DNA from: Anaerolineae bacterium
GTDB taxonomy: Bacteria; Chloroflexota; Anaerolineae; Anaerolineales; Villigracilaceae
Assembly (NCBI GenBank): GCA_003694975.1
Contig: RFJH01000022.1
Coordinates: 1 to 23,991 of the forward strand
Direction: 5' to 3'
DNA length: 23,991 nucleotides
In this document: piece after piece, positions 1-7,413 of the stretch
How positions within the stretch are numbered: position 1 is the stretch's first letter
Layout of the letters: every line of letters begins with the position of its first letter
Position numbers and translations under genes: made by a program
The notes under the pieces: generated by a model
Seen by the model: only the letters and a program-made list of their open reading frames with translations
What the model was told of the DNA's origin: nothing
Database searches by the model: none

Positions 1-1745
1 ATGTCGGCGAGTTCTTTGATGCGGCGGTTGGCGTAGATGACTTTTCCGTAGGGGTCGCCCATGATCAGGCCATCGTGCAGGGATTGGATCAGGGCTTCAA
101 TGCGGCGCGTCTCCTCTTGAAGACGCATGTCGCTTCGAGCATAAAGGACGGCGTTTTCGATGGCCATGGTGGCGTGGTTGGCGAAACTGACCAGCAGTCT
201 GATCTCGTCTTCGCTGAAGACGTGGGGTTCTTTGCGATAAACCAGCAGGGCGGAGGGCGGAGCGTGCTGGGTGTTGAGGGGGACGGCCAGTAACGAACGG
301 TATCCTTCGGCACGGGCGCGCGGACGTTGCACGGCGAAGGAGGGGTCGGTTTCGGTGTCGCTGACCTGAACGGGTTTGCGGCTTCTCAGAGCGCGCATGG
401 AGACGGAGAACGGTTCGCTGGGCTGAATGGCGAGTTGCTCGGTATAACGCTTCGAGAGGCCGCGGCTGGCGCGAATGCGGAAGACGCCGTGCTGTTCATC
501 CAGGGCGACGATGGCACACATTTTTACGTTGAGCAAGCGCCCTACCTGCTCGAGGATGCGATTGAGGACGGTTTGAGGGTCGAGGGAGGAGACCACGGCA
601 CTACTGGTCTCGAGCAGAGTGGCCTGTTCCTGGATGCGGGCTTTGATGGCCTGTTCCATGCGCAGGATGGTGCGGATGAGGTGGCCGATCTGGTCATCGC
701 GCTCGGCCAGGTAGGTGAGTTGACGACGTTCTTCTGGGCCGATCTCACGTCCCTCACCGATGGCCTGACTGATAGAAGCCAGGTGTTCGATGGGGAGAAT
801 GACGCGGCGACTCAGGACTATCCAGATGAAGAGGCCAACGACGAGCAGGGTGGCGAACGCTCCCAGGGCGAGCCGCCGAATGGTGTTCTGAGTGGCGAAA
901 GCGACGTCGGTTGGACGGCTGATGATGACAGCCCAGCCCGCGCTGGGGATGGGGGCGTAGGTGTAGAGGCGCTCCTCACCGGCGGCGTCCCTCGCGATGA
1001 CCGAATCGGTTTTTCCGGCCAGGGCGTCGAGATAGATTCCCGGGAGGATGTCTGCGGCGTTTTTCAGCAGGAGGTCCGGGTCGGGATGGGCAATGACCTG
1101 CGCGTCGGCGTCCAGGATGATGGCCTGGAAATCCTCTTCGGGGCGATGACCGGCGACGATTTCGACCAGACTCTGGCTCAGGCTTTCGAGTTTGATGTTC
1201 GTGGCGACCAGCCCCAGAAAGTGCCCGTCTTCCGACCATAGCGGCATGACGGCGGTGGCGACCGGTTGTTGGGTGGTGGGGGAGATACGGCCTTTCGAGA
1301 CCAGCGATTGCCTGGTTCGACGAGCGCGCTGATAGTACTCACGGAAGGAGAAGTCCACGCCCAGGGTGGAACCGGGGCCGGTTGGGTAGTGGTAGAGCAT
1401 GATGCCACTCTCGTCCAGGCGGTAGACCAGGTTCACGTCCGGGCGCGTGTTCAGGACGACGCTGAAGAGGGCCTCCATTTCATCGATATTGCCCTCCACC
1501 ACGCCGGGGTAGGCGCCGAGTTGTTCCACGGCTTTGAGCGCGTTGGAGATGGTGATATCGGTCTCCTGGGCGATGGCGCGCGCCAGAGAGAGGTCGTTGG
1601 CGCGGACATCGGCCTGGATATGCTGGCCGATCACCTGATTGAAGATGACTAGCGCGATCAGGAAGGGGACGGTGAGCAGCAGGTATAGTCCCAGAAGTTG
1701 GAGGCCGAGATCGCGGCTTGGGTAAAGCAGGCGGCGCATGGTCAT
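1..1745 (-). CDS. Membrane sensor with dCache, HAMP, GAF and start of PAS domain (3' part cut off by window edge)
   Basis: My reverse-strand translation stays open for 581 codons from the ATG at 1745 to the window edge, so the C-terminus and any kinase or cyclase output domain lie outside. Seen: a TM helix at about residues 16-38; an extracytoplasmic region of about 40-285 with the look of a double-Cache sensor (FSFREYYQRA, and a GWAVIISRP ending); a second TM at about 292-311; a HAMP linker starting SRRVILPIEHLASIS at about 312-370; a GAF domain at about 385-535; and the start of a PAS domain (HDGLIMGDPYGKVIYAN, about 557-573). The start lies 1 base after the M20 peptidase stop, so translation is probably coupled; a second ATG two codons in is equally possible. 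By family it is a sensor histidine kinase or diguanylate cyclase; the ligand is unknown. It is easily missed because the frame has no stop inside the window. Confidence 0.85.
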   Translation of the reverse strand, partial: MTMRRLLYPSRDLGLQLLGLYLLLTVPFLIALVIFNQVIGQHIQADVRANDLSLARAIAQETDITISNALKAVEQLGAYPGVVEGNIDEMEALFSVVLNTRPDVNLVYRLDESGIMLYHYPTGPGSTLGVDFSFREYYQRARRTRQSLVSKGRISPTTQQPVATAVMPLWSEDGHFLGLVATNIKLESLSQSLVEIVAGHRPEEDFQAIILDADAQVIAHPDPDLLLKNAADILPGIYLDALAGKTDSVIARDAAGEERLYTYAPIPSAGWAVIISRPTDVAFATQNTIRRLALGAFATLLVVGLFIWIVLSRRVILPIEHLASISQAIGEGREIGPEERRQLTYLAERDDQIGHLIRTILRMEQAIKARIQEQATLLETSSAVVSSLDPQTVLNRILEQVGRLLNVKMCAIVALDEQHGVFRIRASRGLSKRYTEQLAIQPSEPFSVSMRALRSRKPVQVSDTETDPSFAVQRPRARAEGYRSLLAVPLNTQHAPPSALLVYRKEPHVFSEDEIRLLVSFANHATMAIENAVLYARSDMRLQEETRRIEALIQSLHDGLIMGDPYGKVIYANRRIKELAD

Positions 1746-1746
1746 T

Positions 1747-3108
1747 TCACGAGGCGGCAAAGGCGCTCAGAATGCGGGCGACGTGGCGAGCATGCTTCAG
1801 ATAGAGGTCAATGCGGATGTTCTCGTTCGGCGCGTGGGCGCGCGTACCGGGGTAACCCAGACCGGCGGTGGCGACGGGTAGGCCGAGATCGTGGACGAAG
1901 GGGTAATTCGGCCCGGAGCCGCCGGTCATGGGCACTTTTTGCATCGGCACACCGTAAACCTCTTCGGCGGTCTTGACGACGATCTGGACAAAGGGGTCAT
2001 CGGGGTCGGTGCGGGCAGGGGGTTCGCCGCCGAGGAGTTCAACATGTACATCAGAGAACCCTTCCGCATCAAGGTGGGCGCGCAGTTGCTCGAAGACCTG
2101 CTCCGGTCGCTGGTCGGGGACGAGGCGGAAGTCCACCTTGGCGGAAGCGCGGGCGGGGAGGACGGTCTTTGCGCCCGGCCCCTGATAGCCCGAGGTCAGG
2201 CCGCAGATCGTGCAGGTCGGTTCGAAGACCTCGGCGAGACGCAACTCGAGACCCCCTTCCAGACCTTTCAGGAACTCCTGTACCCCAAAGCGAGAGCGGT
2301 ACTCTTCCGCGACCTCGGGCAGGGCCGCCATCAATTCGCGATCGCGCGGCGAGGGCGGTTTGACGGGGTCGTAGAAGCCCGGAATGCGGATGCGCTCATC
2401 CGGCCCTTTCAGGCTGCGGAGCGCCCAGACGAGGCGCCAGGCGGCGTTGGGGAAGATCGAGCCGCCCAGGCCGGAGTGCACGTCCACCGAGGCGGTCTCG
2501 ACGGAGAGTTCCACGTAGCAGATGCCGCGCAGACCGAGGTATTGCATGGGCACTTCGCGATGGTCCACGCCGCCGAACTCCCACAGGCAGGCATCCGCTT
2601 TCAGTAGATCGGTGTGTTGACGGATGAATTCGTGCAGGTGGACGCTGCTGGTCTCCTCTTCACCCTCGATGATGAACTTGACATTGCAGGGGAGTTCGCC
2701 CTCTGTGGCGAGGAGGGCATCCAGAGCGAAAAGGCGACTGACGATGTGCCCTTTGTCGTCACTTACGCCGCGTCCGTAGAGTTTGCCGTTGCGCAGGCTT
2801 GGCTCGAAAGGCGGGGTATCCCATTCCTCAAGAGGTTCAGGCGGCTGGACGTCGTAGTGATTGTAGAAGAGCAAGGTTTTCTCGCTCCTGCCTTTCCGTT
2901 CGGCGAAGACGACCGGCGCGCCGCCGGTAGGCAGGATGGAGACCTGGAAGCCGCGTGAGCGCAGCATCTCGCCAACCAGGGCGGCACACTCTTCCAGCCC
3001 CAGATTTTGAGCGGCGATGCTCGGTTGCGCAACCAGGCGCGAGAGTTCGTCCAGGCTGCGGTCCAGGTTCGCTTCGAGGTACGCGTCTACACGTTGGAAA
3101 TCGGTCAT
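1747..3108 (-). CDS. M20-family metallopeptidase (dipeptidase-like)
   Basis: A 453-residue cytoplasmic zinc peptidase of the M20/M25/M40 family, likely cleaving dipeptides or related N-acyl amino acids. Metal and catalytic motifs are visible: NHYDVQ with H84 and catalytic D86, SDDKG with bridging D117 or D118, EGEEE at 148-152 holding the general base and a metal ligand, and H425 in RAHAPNEN near the C-terminus. The dimerisation (lid) domain begins near the HSGLGG motif at 211. Length and motif order are normal for M20 dipeptidases of the PepV/CNDP type. A GGAG ribosome site stands 7 bases before the ATG. It follows the VTT protein gene by 22 bases and precedes the sensor gene by 1 base, so it is an internal operon gene. 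The exact substrate cannot be read from sequence. Confidence 0.93.
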   Translation of the reverse strand: MTDFQRVDAYLEANLDRSLDELSRLVAQPSIAAQNLGLEECAALVGEMLRSRGFQVSILPTGGAPVVFAERKGRSEKTLLFYNHYDVQPPEPLEEWDTPPFEPSLRNGKLYGRGVSDDKGHIVSRLFALDALLATEGELPCNVKFIIEGEEETSSVHLHEFIRQHTDLLKADACLWEFGGVDHREVPMQYLGLRGICYVELSVETASVDVHSGLGGSIFPNAAWRLVWALRSLKGPDERIRIPGFYDPVKPPSPRDRELMAALPEVAEEYRSRFGVQEFLKGLEGGLELRLAEVFEPTCTICGLTSGYQGPGAKTVLPARASAKVDFRLVPDQRPEQVFEQLRAHLDAEGFSDVHVELLGGEPPARTDPDDPFVQIVVKTAEEVYGVPMQKVPMTGGSGPNYPFVHDLGLPVATAGLGYPGTRAHAPNENIRIDLYLKHARHVARILSAFAAS

Positions 3109-3130
3109 GGTTAATCTCCGTTCAAGAGAG

Positions 3131-3670
3131 TCAAGGGTGAAGTAACCAGTTTATCGAGAGGGAGCCGGAGTAGGCGAAAAGGAGCATTTTGATGATTTGT
3201 CCGGGCCAGCACCACAGGAGGAATTTGTGCAGGGGGATTTTCAGGGCGCCGGCGGCGATGCCGACCAGGTCGAAGAACGGGTTGGGGATGGCGGCCAGGA
3301 TGAGGATGACCGGTCCGCCATAGCGTTGTACCCAGGGGACGATTTTGTTGTAAATATCGGCGCGTTCGACGACTGCCTGTCCACCGAAGCCTGCCAGGTA
3401 GCCGGAGAGTTCGCCCAGGGCGCCGCCCGTGCCTGCGGCCAGGGCCACACCCACCGGGTGGAAGACGCTTCCCATGGCAAAGACCACGGCCAGGCCGGGC
3501 AAGGGGATCAGGACGGTGGCATTCGAGAGCAAGGCAAGGAGGAAAATGCCCGGGTAGCCGTAAGCAGCCAGGTGACGTGCCTGCTCGCGTATGCTGATGA
3601 GGTAAATGGTCAGACCGAGGGCGGTGAGGAGGGCGGCGACGCGCAGGATGGTCTGGCGGCGGGTGCTCAT
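3131..3670 (-). CDS. VTT (DedA/SNARE-associated-like) integral membrane protein
   Basis: A 179-residue polytopic membrane protein. Hydrophobic segments lie at about 8-27, 41-70 (broken by a polar turn with NATVLIPLPG), 72-95, 118-142 and 150-175. The glycine-rich stretch GGALGELSGYLAGFGG and the later IPNPFFDLVGIAAGALKI match the two re-entrant-loop signatures of the VTT/DedA family. Members include bacterial YqaA and DedA and eukaryotic TMEM41B/VMP1, where lipid scrambling or undecaprenyl-phosphate recycling has been shown for some. The start codon overlaps the udk stop as ATGA, so it is translationally coupled to udk. Which lipid it handles is not visible. Confidence 0.85.
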   Translation of the reverse strand: MSTRRQTILRVAALLTALGLTIYLISIREQARHLAAYGYPGIFLLALLSNATVLIPLPGLAVVFAMGSVFHPVGVALAAGTGGALGELSGYLAGFGGQAVVERADIYNKIVPWVQRYGGPVILILAAIPNPFFDLVGIAAGALKIPLHKFLLWCWPGQIIKMLLFAYSGSLSINWLLHP

Positions 3671-4302
3671 AGGGAATGGGTGTCCAGCAGGCGCTCGATG
3701 CGCGCGACGACCATGTCCAGGGCGGTGGTGTTGAAGCCGCCTTCGGGGATGATGATGTCGGCGTAGCGTTTGGATGGCTCGACGAATTCCAGGTGCATGG
3801 GGCGCACGGTGGTCAGGTATTGTTTGATAACCGATTCGGTCGTCCGACCGCGCTCGGTGAGATCGCGTTGCAGGCGGCGAATGAAGCGCAGGTCGGCATC
3901 GGTATCAACAAAGATTTTGATATCAAAAAGTTCGCGCAGAGCCGGTTCGACGAAGATGAGGATGCCTTCTACCAGGATCACCGGGCGTGGGGCGACGGTG
4001 TAGGTGCGGTCGGTGCGGCTGTGGGTGGTGAAATCGTAAATCGGCACCTGGACCGGCTGGCCGTTTTTGAGTTGCTTGATGTGCTGGATGAGGAGGTCGG
4101 TTTCCAGGGAGTTGGGGTGGTCGAAGTTGACCTCGGCGCGCTGCGCGGGTGGCAGGCCGCTCAAGTCTTTGTAGTAGGCGTCGTGTTGCAGGAAGGCGAT
4201 GCGTTCCGGGCCGACGCGCTGCAGGATGCTTTGGGCAACAGTCGTCTTGCCGGAGCCTGAGCCACCCGCGATGCCGATGACCAGAGGAAGGCGGTCTGTC
4301 AT
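3667..4302 (-). CDS. udk: Uridine kinase
   Basis: Phosphorylates uridine or cytidine to the monophosphate in pyrimidine salvage. The 211-residue product begins MTDRLPLVIGIAGGSGSGKTT, with the Walker A P-loop at residues 13-20, then QHDAYYKD (base and sugar site), FDHPNS, and the NMP-kinase-like lid RRLQRDLTERGR. The length matches bacterial Udk. I chose the ATG at 4302 because the P-loop then starts at the usual distance and the only longer in-frame start (4347) lies inside the upstream terminator. There is no room for a Shine-Dalgarno site: a TATAAT box ends 6 bases before this ATG, so the mRNA is probably leaderless. First gene of the operon udk > VTT protein > M20 peptidase > sensor. Confidence 0.95.
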   Translation of the reverse strand: MTDRLPLVIGIAGGSGSGKTTVAQSILQRVGPERIAFLQHDAYYKDLSGLPPAQRAEVNFDHPNSLETDLLIQHIKQLKNGQPVQVPIYDFTTHSRTDRTYTVAPRPVILVEGILIFVEPALRELFDIKIFVDTDADLRFIRRLQRDLTERGRTTESVIKQYLTTVRPMHLEFVEPSKRYADIIIPEGGFNTTALDMVVARIERLLDTHSL

Positions 4303-4308
4303 GCTGAC

Positions 4309-4337
4309 ATTATATCGCGAGTGGCTAATAAAAAACT
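4309..4337 (-). promoter_or_regulatory. udk promoter, placed for a leaderless transcript
   Basis: On the minus strand TATAAT occupies 4314-4309, and exactly six bases separate it from the ATG at 4302, which puts the usual +1 on the A of the start codon. The -35 region at 17-bp spacing (4337-4332, AGTTTT) is weak and falls in the U-tract of the degV terminator. The -10 is a perfect consensus; the call rests on it and on the gene order. Confidence 0.6.
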
Positions 4338-4358
4338 TCCCGGCCACCTGACCGGGAA
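4330..4358 (-). terminator. Intrinsic terminator after degV
   Basis: On the minus strand a 7-bp stem TTCCCGG/CCGGGAA with an 8-base loop is followed, after one G, by six Ts. It starts 9 bases past the degV stop codon. The opposite strand carries only a four-T run after the same stem, so it acts mainly for degV. Confidence 0.85.
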
Positions 4359-4366
4359 ATTTTGCC

Positions 4367-5221
4367 TTACATGCCGACCATGTAGGCCAGGCCGACGGTG
4401 CCCGGCCCGGCGTGGGTGCCGATTACCGGGCTGACCTCGGAGAAGATGCTCTCAACAGGGTTGAACATCTCGCTGGCCTTGTCCAGTAGTTCGCGCGCTT
4501 CTTGCGGGGCGTTGGCGTGCAGGGTAGCCAATCGCACGGGGGATTTGCCTTCCACGTGTTCCCCAATAACTTCTAAAAGGCGCTTGAGCGCTTTGCGCTT
4601 GGTGCGGATGCGTTCCACGGCCTCGACACGCCCGTCAATGATAGCCAGGAGGGGTTTCAGATTCAAAGCGGAGCCGAGGAAACGTTGCGCACCGCCAATG
4701 CGACCGCCGCGATGGAGAAACTCGAGCGTATCTACAACGAAATAGACACCGGTGTGCTGGCGTGCTTTTTCAGCGATGGCTTTGCATTCGGCCAGACTGG
4801 CGCCCTCCGCCGCGGCGCGCGCCGCGCTCAGAACGTGAAAACCCATTGCCATCGCGGTTGACTGGGAATCGACGATTTCCACTTTGTCTTTGCCGCTATT
4901 CAAAGCATCTCTTGCCTGCAAGGCGGATTGGATGGTTCCGGAGAGTTTCGATGAGATGAAAATGCCCAGCACGTCGTATCCCTCTTCAAGTAGTCGCGTG
5001 AAGGCTTTTTGCATGGCTGCAGGTGTGACCTGGGAGGTGGTAGGCATCTGTTTGGCCGTCTTGAGGCGGTTGTAGAATTCTTCGGGCTGAATATCCACGC
5101 CGTCTTCGAGCGTTTCTTCCCCCCAAATGAGGAGTTGAGGCAGGATTGTGAGATGATATTTCTTGACCAGTTCTTCCGGAAGGTAGGCAGTACTGTCGGT
5201 GACTATGGCAACAGGAGCCAT
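4367..5221 (-). CDS. DegV family fatty-acid-binding protein
   Basis: A 284-residue cytoplasmic protein of the DegV/FakB family. Family members bind a fatty acid and, in Firmicutes, present it to the kinase FakA for phosphorylation. Motifs seen: VTDSTAYLP near the N-terminus, TSQVTPAAM at about 62-70, SSKLSGTIQSA (acyl-carboxylate binding region) at about 91-101, HRGGRIGGAQ, and the C-terminal GTHAGPGTVGLAY. The ATG at 5221 is chosen over a longer upstream frame because GGAGGA stands 6 bases before it and the N-terminal strand motif then sits normally. No FakA partner is present in the window. The gene has its own terminator and diverges from mreB. Confidence 0.93.
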   Translation of the reverse strand: MAPVAIVTDSTAYLPEELVKKYHLTILPQLLIWGEETLEDGVDIQPEEFYNRLKTAKQMPTTSQVTPAAMQKAFTRLLEEGYDVLGIFISSKLSGTIQSALQARDALNSGKDKVEIVDSQSTAMAMGFHVLSAARAAAEGASLAECKAIAEKARQHTGVYFVVDTLEFLHRGGRIGGAQRFLGSALNLKPLLAIIDGRVEAVERIRTKRKALKRLLEVIGEHVEGKSPVRLATLHANAPQEARELLDKASEMFNPVESIFSEVSPVIGTHAGPGTVGLAYMVGM

Positions 5222-5241
5222 TTTTTCCTCCAAAATCGAAT

Positions 5242-5250
5242 AAGATAGCA
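5242..5250 (-). promoter_or_regulatory. Probable degV promoter (extended -10)
   Basis: The minus strand reads TGCTATCTT, an extended -10 element. A +1 near 5235 would leave a short leader of about 14 bases holding the strong GGAGGA ribosome site. No good -35 hexamer is seen, so confidence is limited. Confidence 0.4.
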
Positions 5251-5280
5251 CAACACGATTGCGATTATCTAAACCCGTAT

Positions 5281-5291
5281 TTCGCAGCGAA
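5281..5291. promoter_or_regulatory. Inverted repeat TTCGC-A-GCGAA at the mreB -35 position
   Basis: A perfect 5-bp inverted repeat around one central base, overlapping the position where the mreB -35 would lie (5287-5292). It could be a repressor or activator half-site pair; short repeats of this size also occur by chance. Confidence 0.25.
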
Positions 5292-5306
5292 GTTGCGGCT
5301 TTGTGA

Positions 5307-5315
5307 TGGTATAAT
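5307..5315 (+). promoter_or_regulatory. mreB promoter (extended -10)
   Basis: TGGTATAAT is a perfect -10 hexamer with the TGn extension. The 17-bp spaced -35 (GCGAAG) is poor, as is common with extended -10 promoters. Predicted +1 is near 5322, giving a leader of about 47 bases before the mreB start. Confidence 0.65.
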
Positions 5316-5325
5316 TTTTTCACTT

Positions 5326-5335
5326 CTTGCGCAAG
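5326..5335. promoter_or_regulatory. 10-bp perfect palindrome CTTGCGCAAG in the mreB leader
   Basis: A perfect palindrome a few bases downstream of the predicted mreB start site. An operator is possible; the evidence is only the symmetry and the position. Confidence 0.25.
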
Positions 5336-5368
5336 GCTGCACAATTTTCACCATCGAGGAACCCGCCT

Positions 5369-6439
5369 TTGGCTTTCAACCCTATTGATTGGCTGCTTGG
5401 GCTTTTTTCGCTTGACATCAGCATTGACCTGGGTACCGCAAATACCCTGGTCAATGTTCGCGGGAAGGGCATTGTCATTAACGAGCCTTCCTGGGTGACG
5501 ATTGACAAGCGCACTCGCCAGCCTCTGGCGATTGGTCAGGAGGCCAAAGAGATGGTGGGGCGGACGCCGCGCGATGTCGTTGTTGTGCGTCCGCTTCGGG
5601 ATGGTGTGATTGCCGAATTTGACGTTACCCAGATCATGCTGGAATACTTTATTGGCAGAGTACACGAGCAAAGTGTTGTGCCGTTGCCGCGCCCACGTGT
5701 GGTCGTGGGTATACCGGCGGGCGTAACCGAGGTTGAGAAACGCGCCGTCTATGATGCGACGATGGCAGCCGGAGCGCGCCAGGCGTTCTTGATCGAGGAG
5801 CCGATCGCGGCTGCCCTGGGTGCAGGGTTGCCGATTGGTGAGGTGCGCGGCAGTATGGTGGTGGATATCGGCGGGGGGACGACGGAAGTTGCCGTCCTGT
5901 CCATGAGTGGCGTGGTGGCCTCTCGTTCGTTGCGCGTGGCCGGGGATGAGATGGATCAAGATATCATCCACTATTTGCGCAACAAGTACAATTTACTGGT
6001 TGGCCAGGGAATGGCCGAGCGCATCAAATGGGAGATCGGCTCTGCCTACCCCCTGCCGACGGAAAAGACAATGGAGGTGCCGGGGCGAAATCTGGTGACC
6101 GGCCTGCCGGAGACCATCGAGGTCTCGTCGGTTGAGATTCGCGAGGCGTTGGCCGGGTCAGTGCAGGTGATTGTGGATACCGTCCGTGATGCGCTGGACG
6201 AAATGCCCCCGGAGATTATTGCTGACTTGATGGATATCGGAATTTGCCTGGCTGGGGGAGGTGCGCTCTTGCAAGGTCTCCCCGACCGTCTGGCCGATGA
6301 GTTAAATCTGCGCGTGTGGTTGGCGGAGGACGCCATGACCTGCGTGGTGCGTGGTGCGGCGATGATCTTTGAGGACTTCGATAACCTCAGCCACTATCTG
6401 GTCGGACTGGAACGCGGCGGCGGTCGGCGGAGAGGCTGA
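5369..6439 (+). CDS. mreB: Rod-shape-determining actin homologue MreB
   Basis: A bacterial actin that forms membrane-associated filaments positioning the cell-wall elongation complex. The 356-residue product has the phosphate-1 loop DLGTANT at 20-26, the phosphate-2 loop DIGGGTTE at 166-173, and the C-terminal adenosine motif LAGGGALLQGL. The N-terminal FNPIDWLLGLFS is a plausible membrane-binding amphipathic segment. I chose the TTG at 5369: GAGGAA sits 7 bases upstream and the length matches E. coli MreB (347). An in-frame TTG at 5327 would leave a leader of only about 5 bases and no ribosome site. It heads the mreBCD-mrdA-minCDE-rodA cluster. Confidence 0.97.
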   Translation: MAFNPIDWLLGLFSLDISIDLGTANTLVNVRGKGIVINEPSWVTIDKRTRQPLAIGQEAKEMVGRTPRDVVVVRPLRDGVIAEFDVTQIMLEYFIGRVHEQSVVPLPRPRVVVGIPAGVTEVEKRAVYDATMAAGARQAFLIEEPIAAALGAGLPIGEVRGSMVVDIGGGTTEVAVLSMSGVVASRSLRVAGDEMDQDIIHYLRNKYNLLVGQGMAERIKWEIGSAYPLPTEKTMEVPGRNLVTGLPETIEVSSVEIREALAGSVQVIVDTVRDALDEMPPEIIADLMDIGICLAGGGALLQGLPDRLADELNLRVWLAEDAMTCVVRGAAMIFEDFDNLSHYLVGLERGGGRRRG

Positions 6440-6512
6440 GCGCCGGAGTGTATACTATTGGTATGTTGTTTCGTTTCCCTGCAAAACGGCGTTTGGCGCG
6501 CATGGTGATTGC

Positions 6513-6536
6513 CCGGTGAGGCGCTTGCCTCCCCGG
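6513..6536 (+). other. Hairpin in the mreB-mreC spacer
   Basis: CCGG-T-GAGGC, loop GCTT, GCCTC-C-CCGG: a 9-bp stem with one mismatch in the 128-base gap between mreB and mreC. A run of five Ts follows, but 10 bases later, so it is not a standard terminator. It may tune mRNA stability and lower expression of mreC onward relative to mreB (inference). Confidence 0.45.
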
Positions 6537-6567
6537 CCTGGCGCGGTTTTTGCAGTGGAGATGTCCT

Positions 6568-7413
6568 ATGAATGAGTTTTTTGGCCGTTCGTTACAAACG
6601 ACGATTATTTTCCTGGTGGTAGGGGGGATCATGGCGTTGGCACTGGGGGGGTACTTCAGTTCGGTTTCGTATCGTTTGAGTGACGCCCTGGTGGGCATTC
6701 AGGCGTGGTTTTCCAGCCGCTATATGGCGATACAGGATTTCCTCACCGCTCCGCGTGATGTCATCTCGCTGCGCCAACGGAACGCACAACTGGAGGCCGA
6801 GGTTGCTCGTTTGCAGACTCAGGTGATCGAATTGCAGGAGCAAGTGACCGAGAGGGAGATCCTGGCCGCGCTGGTGGACTTCTCGCGCGCCAATCCGGAG
6901 AGCACCTACAAGGCCGCCGCCGTGATCGGACGTGACCCCAGCCCGTTCCTCCATTACATTATCATCAATCGCGGCTCCAACGATGGTATTCGGCGTGGTA
7001 TGCCCGTAGTCACCGATCGTGGGCTGGTTGGCCGTGTGGATGCCGTCATCGCCGATGCGGCGCGCGTACAACTGATCACGGACCCGGCTTCGGCGATTAA
7101 TGTGCATTTGCAGAACGCCGATACGGATGCCATGCTGTTGGGGTCGCTTACGGGGGATCTCTCCCTGGATATGATTTCTCAGGATGTGGTCGTGGAGCCG
7201 GGCGATGTTGTGTTGACCTCTGGGCTGGGCGGCGATTTTCCCGCCGACCTTTTGGTGGGGCAAGTGGTCAACGTGCGTAAGCGCGATTACGAACTTTTCC
7301 AGCAAGCGACGGTCCAACCCGTTGTGGATTTTGCCCGTCTGGAAATCGTGTTGGTGATTACCAATTTCAAACCGGTGGACATTACCCCGCTGATCCCGGA
7401 AACGACGCCCTGA
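6568..7413 (+). CDS. mreC: Rod-shape-determining protein MreC
   Basis: A bitopic scaffold of the elongasome that links MreB to PBP2/RodA and activates PBP2. The 281-residue product has a short cytoplasmic N-terminus, one TM helix at about 11-30, a coiled coil at about 66-100 (heptads rich in L, E and Q), and the two-barrel MreC core from about 115 on (AAVIGRDPSPFLHYIIINRGS, GMPVVTDRGLVGRV, DVVLTSGLGGDFPADLLVG). The ATG at 6568 has GGAG 7 bases upstream; a TTG further up adds six residues without a ribosome site. Its stop overlaps the mreD start by one base (TGATG), so the two are coupled. Confidence 0.95.
   Translation: MNEFFGRSLQTTIIFLVVGGIMALALGGYFSSVSYRLSDALVGIQAWFSSRYMAIQDFLTAPRDVISLRQRNAQLEAEVARLQTQVIELQEQVTEREILAALVDFSRANPESTYKAAAVIGRDPSPFLHYIIINRGSNDGIRRGMPVVTDRGLVGRVDAVIADAARVQLITDPASAINVHLQNADTDAMLLGSLTGDLSLDMISQDVVVEPGDVVLTSGLGGDFPADLLVGQVVNVRKRDYELFQQATVQPVVDFARLEIVLVITNFKPVDITPLIPETTP

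Noticed and set aside
327..1241. Plus-strand open frame of 304 codons
   Set aside because: It lies antisense to the sensor gene, whose translation shows clear TM, Cache, HAMP and GAF features. The plus-strand product is a low-complexity G/D/E/V-rich chain without family motifs.
5222..5344. Longer degV start
   Set aside because: The extra 41 residues run into the mreB promoter region, and GGAGGA stands at the proper distance from the ATG at 5221.
6448..6460. TATACT as a possible mreC promoter
   Set aside because: No -35 at 16-18 bp and no TG extension; not better than chance.
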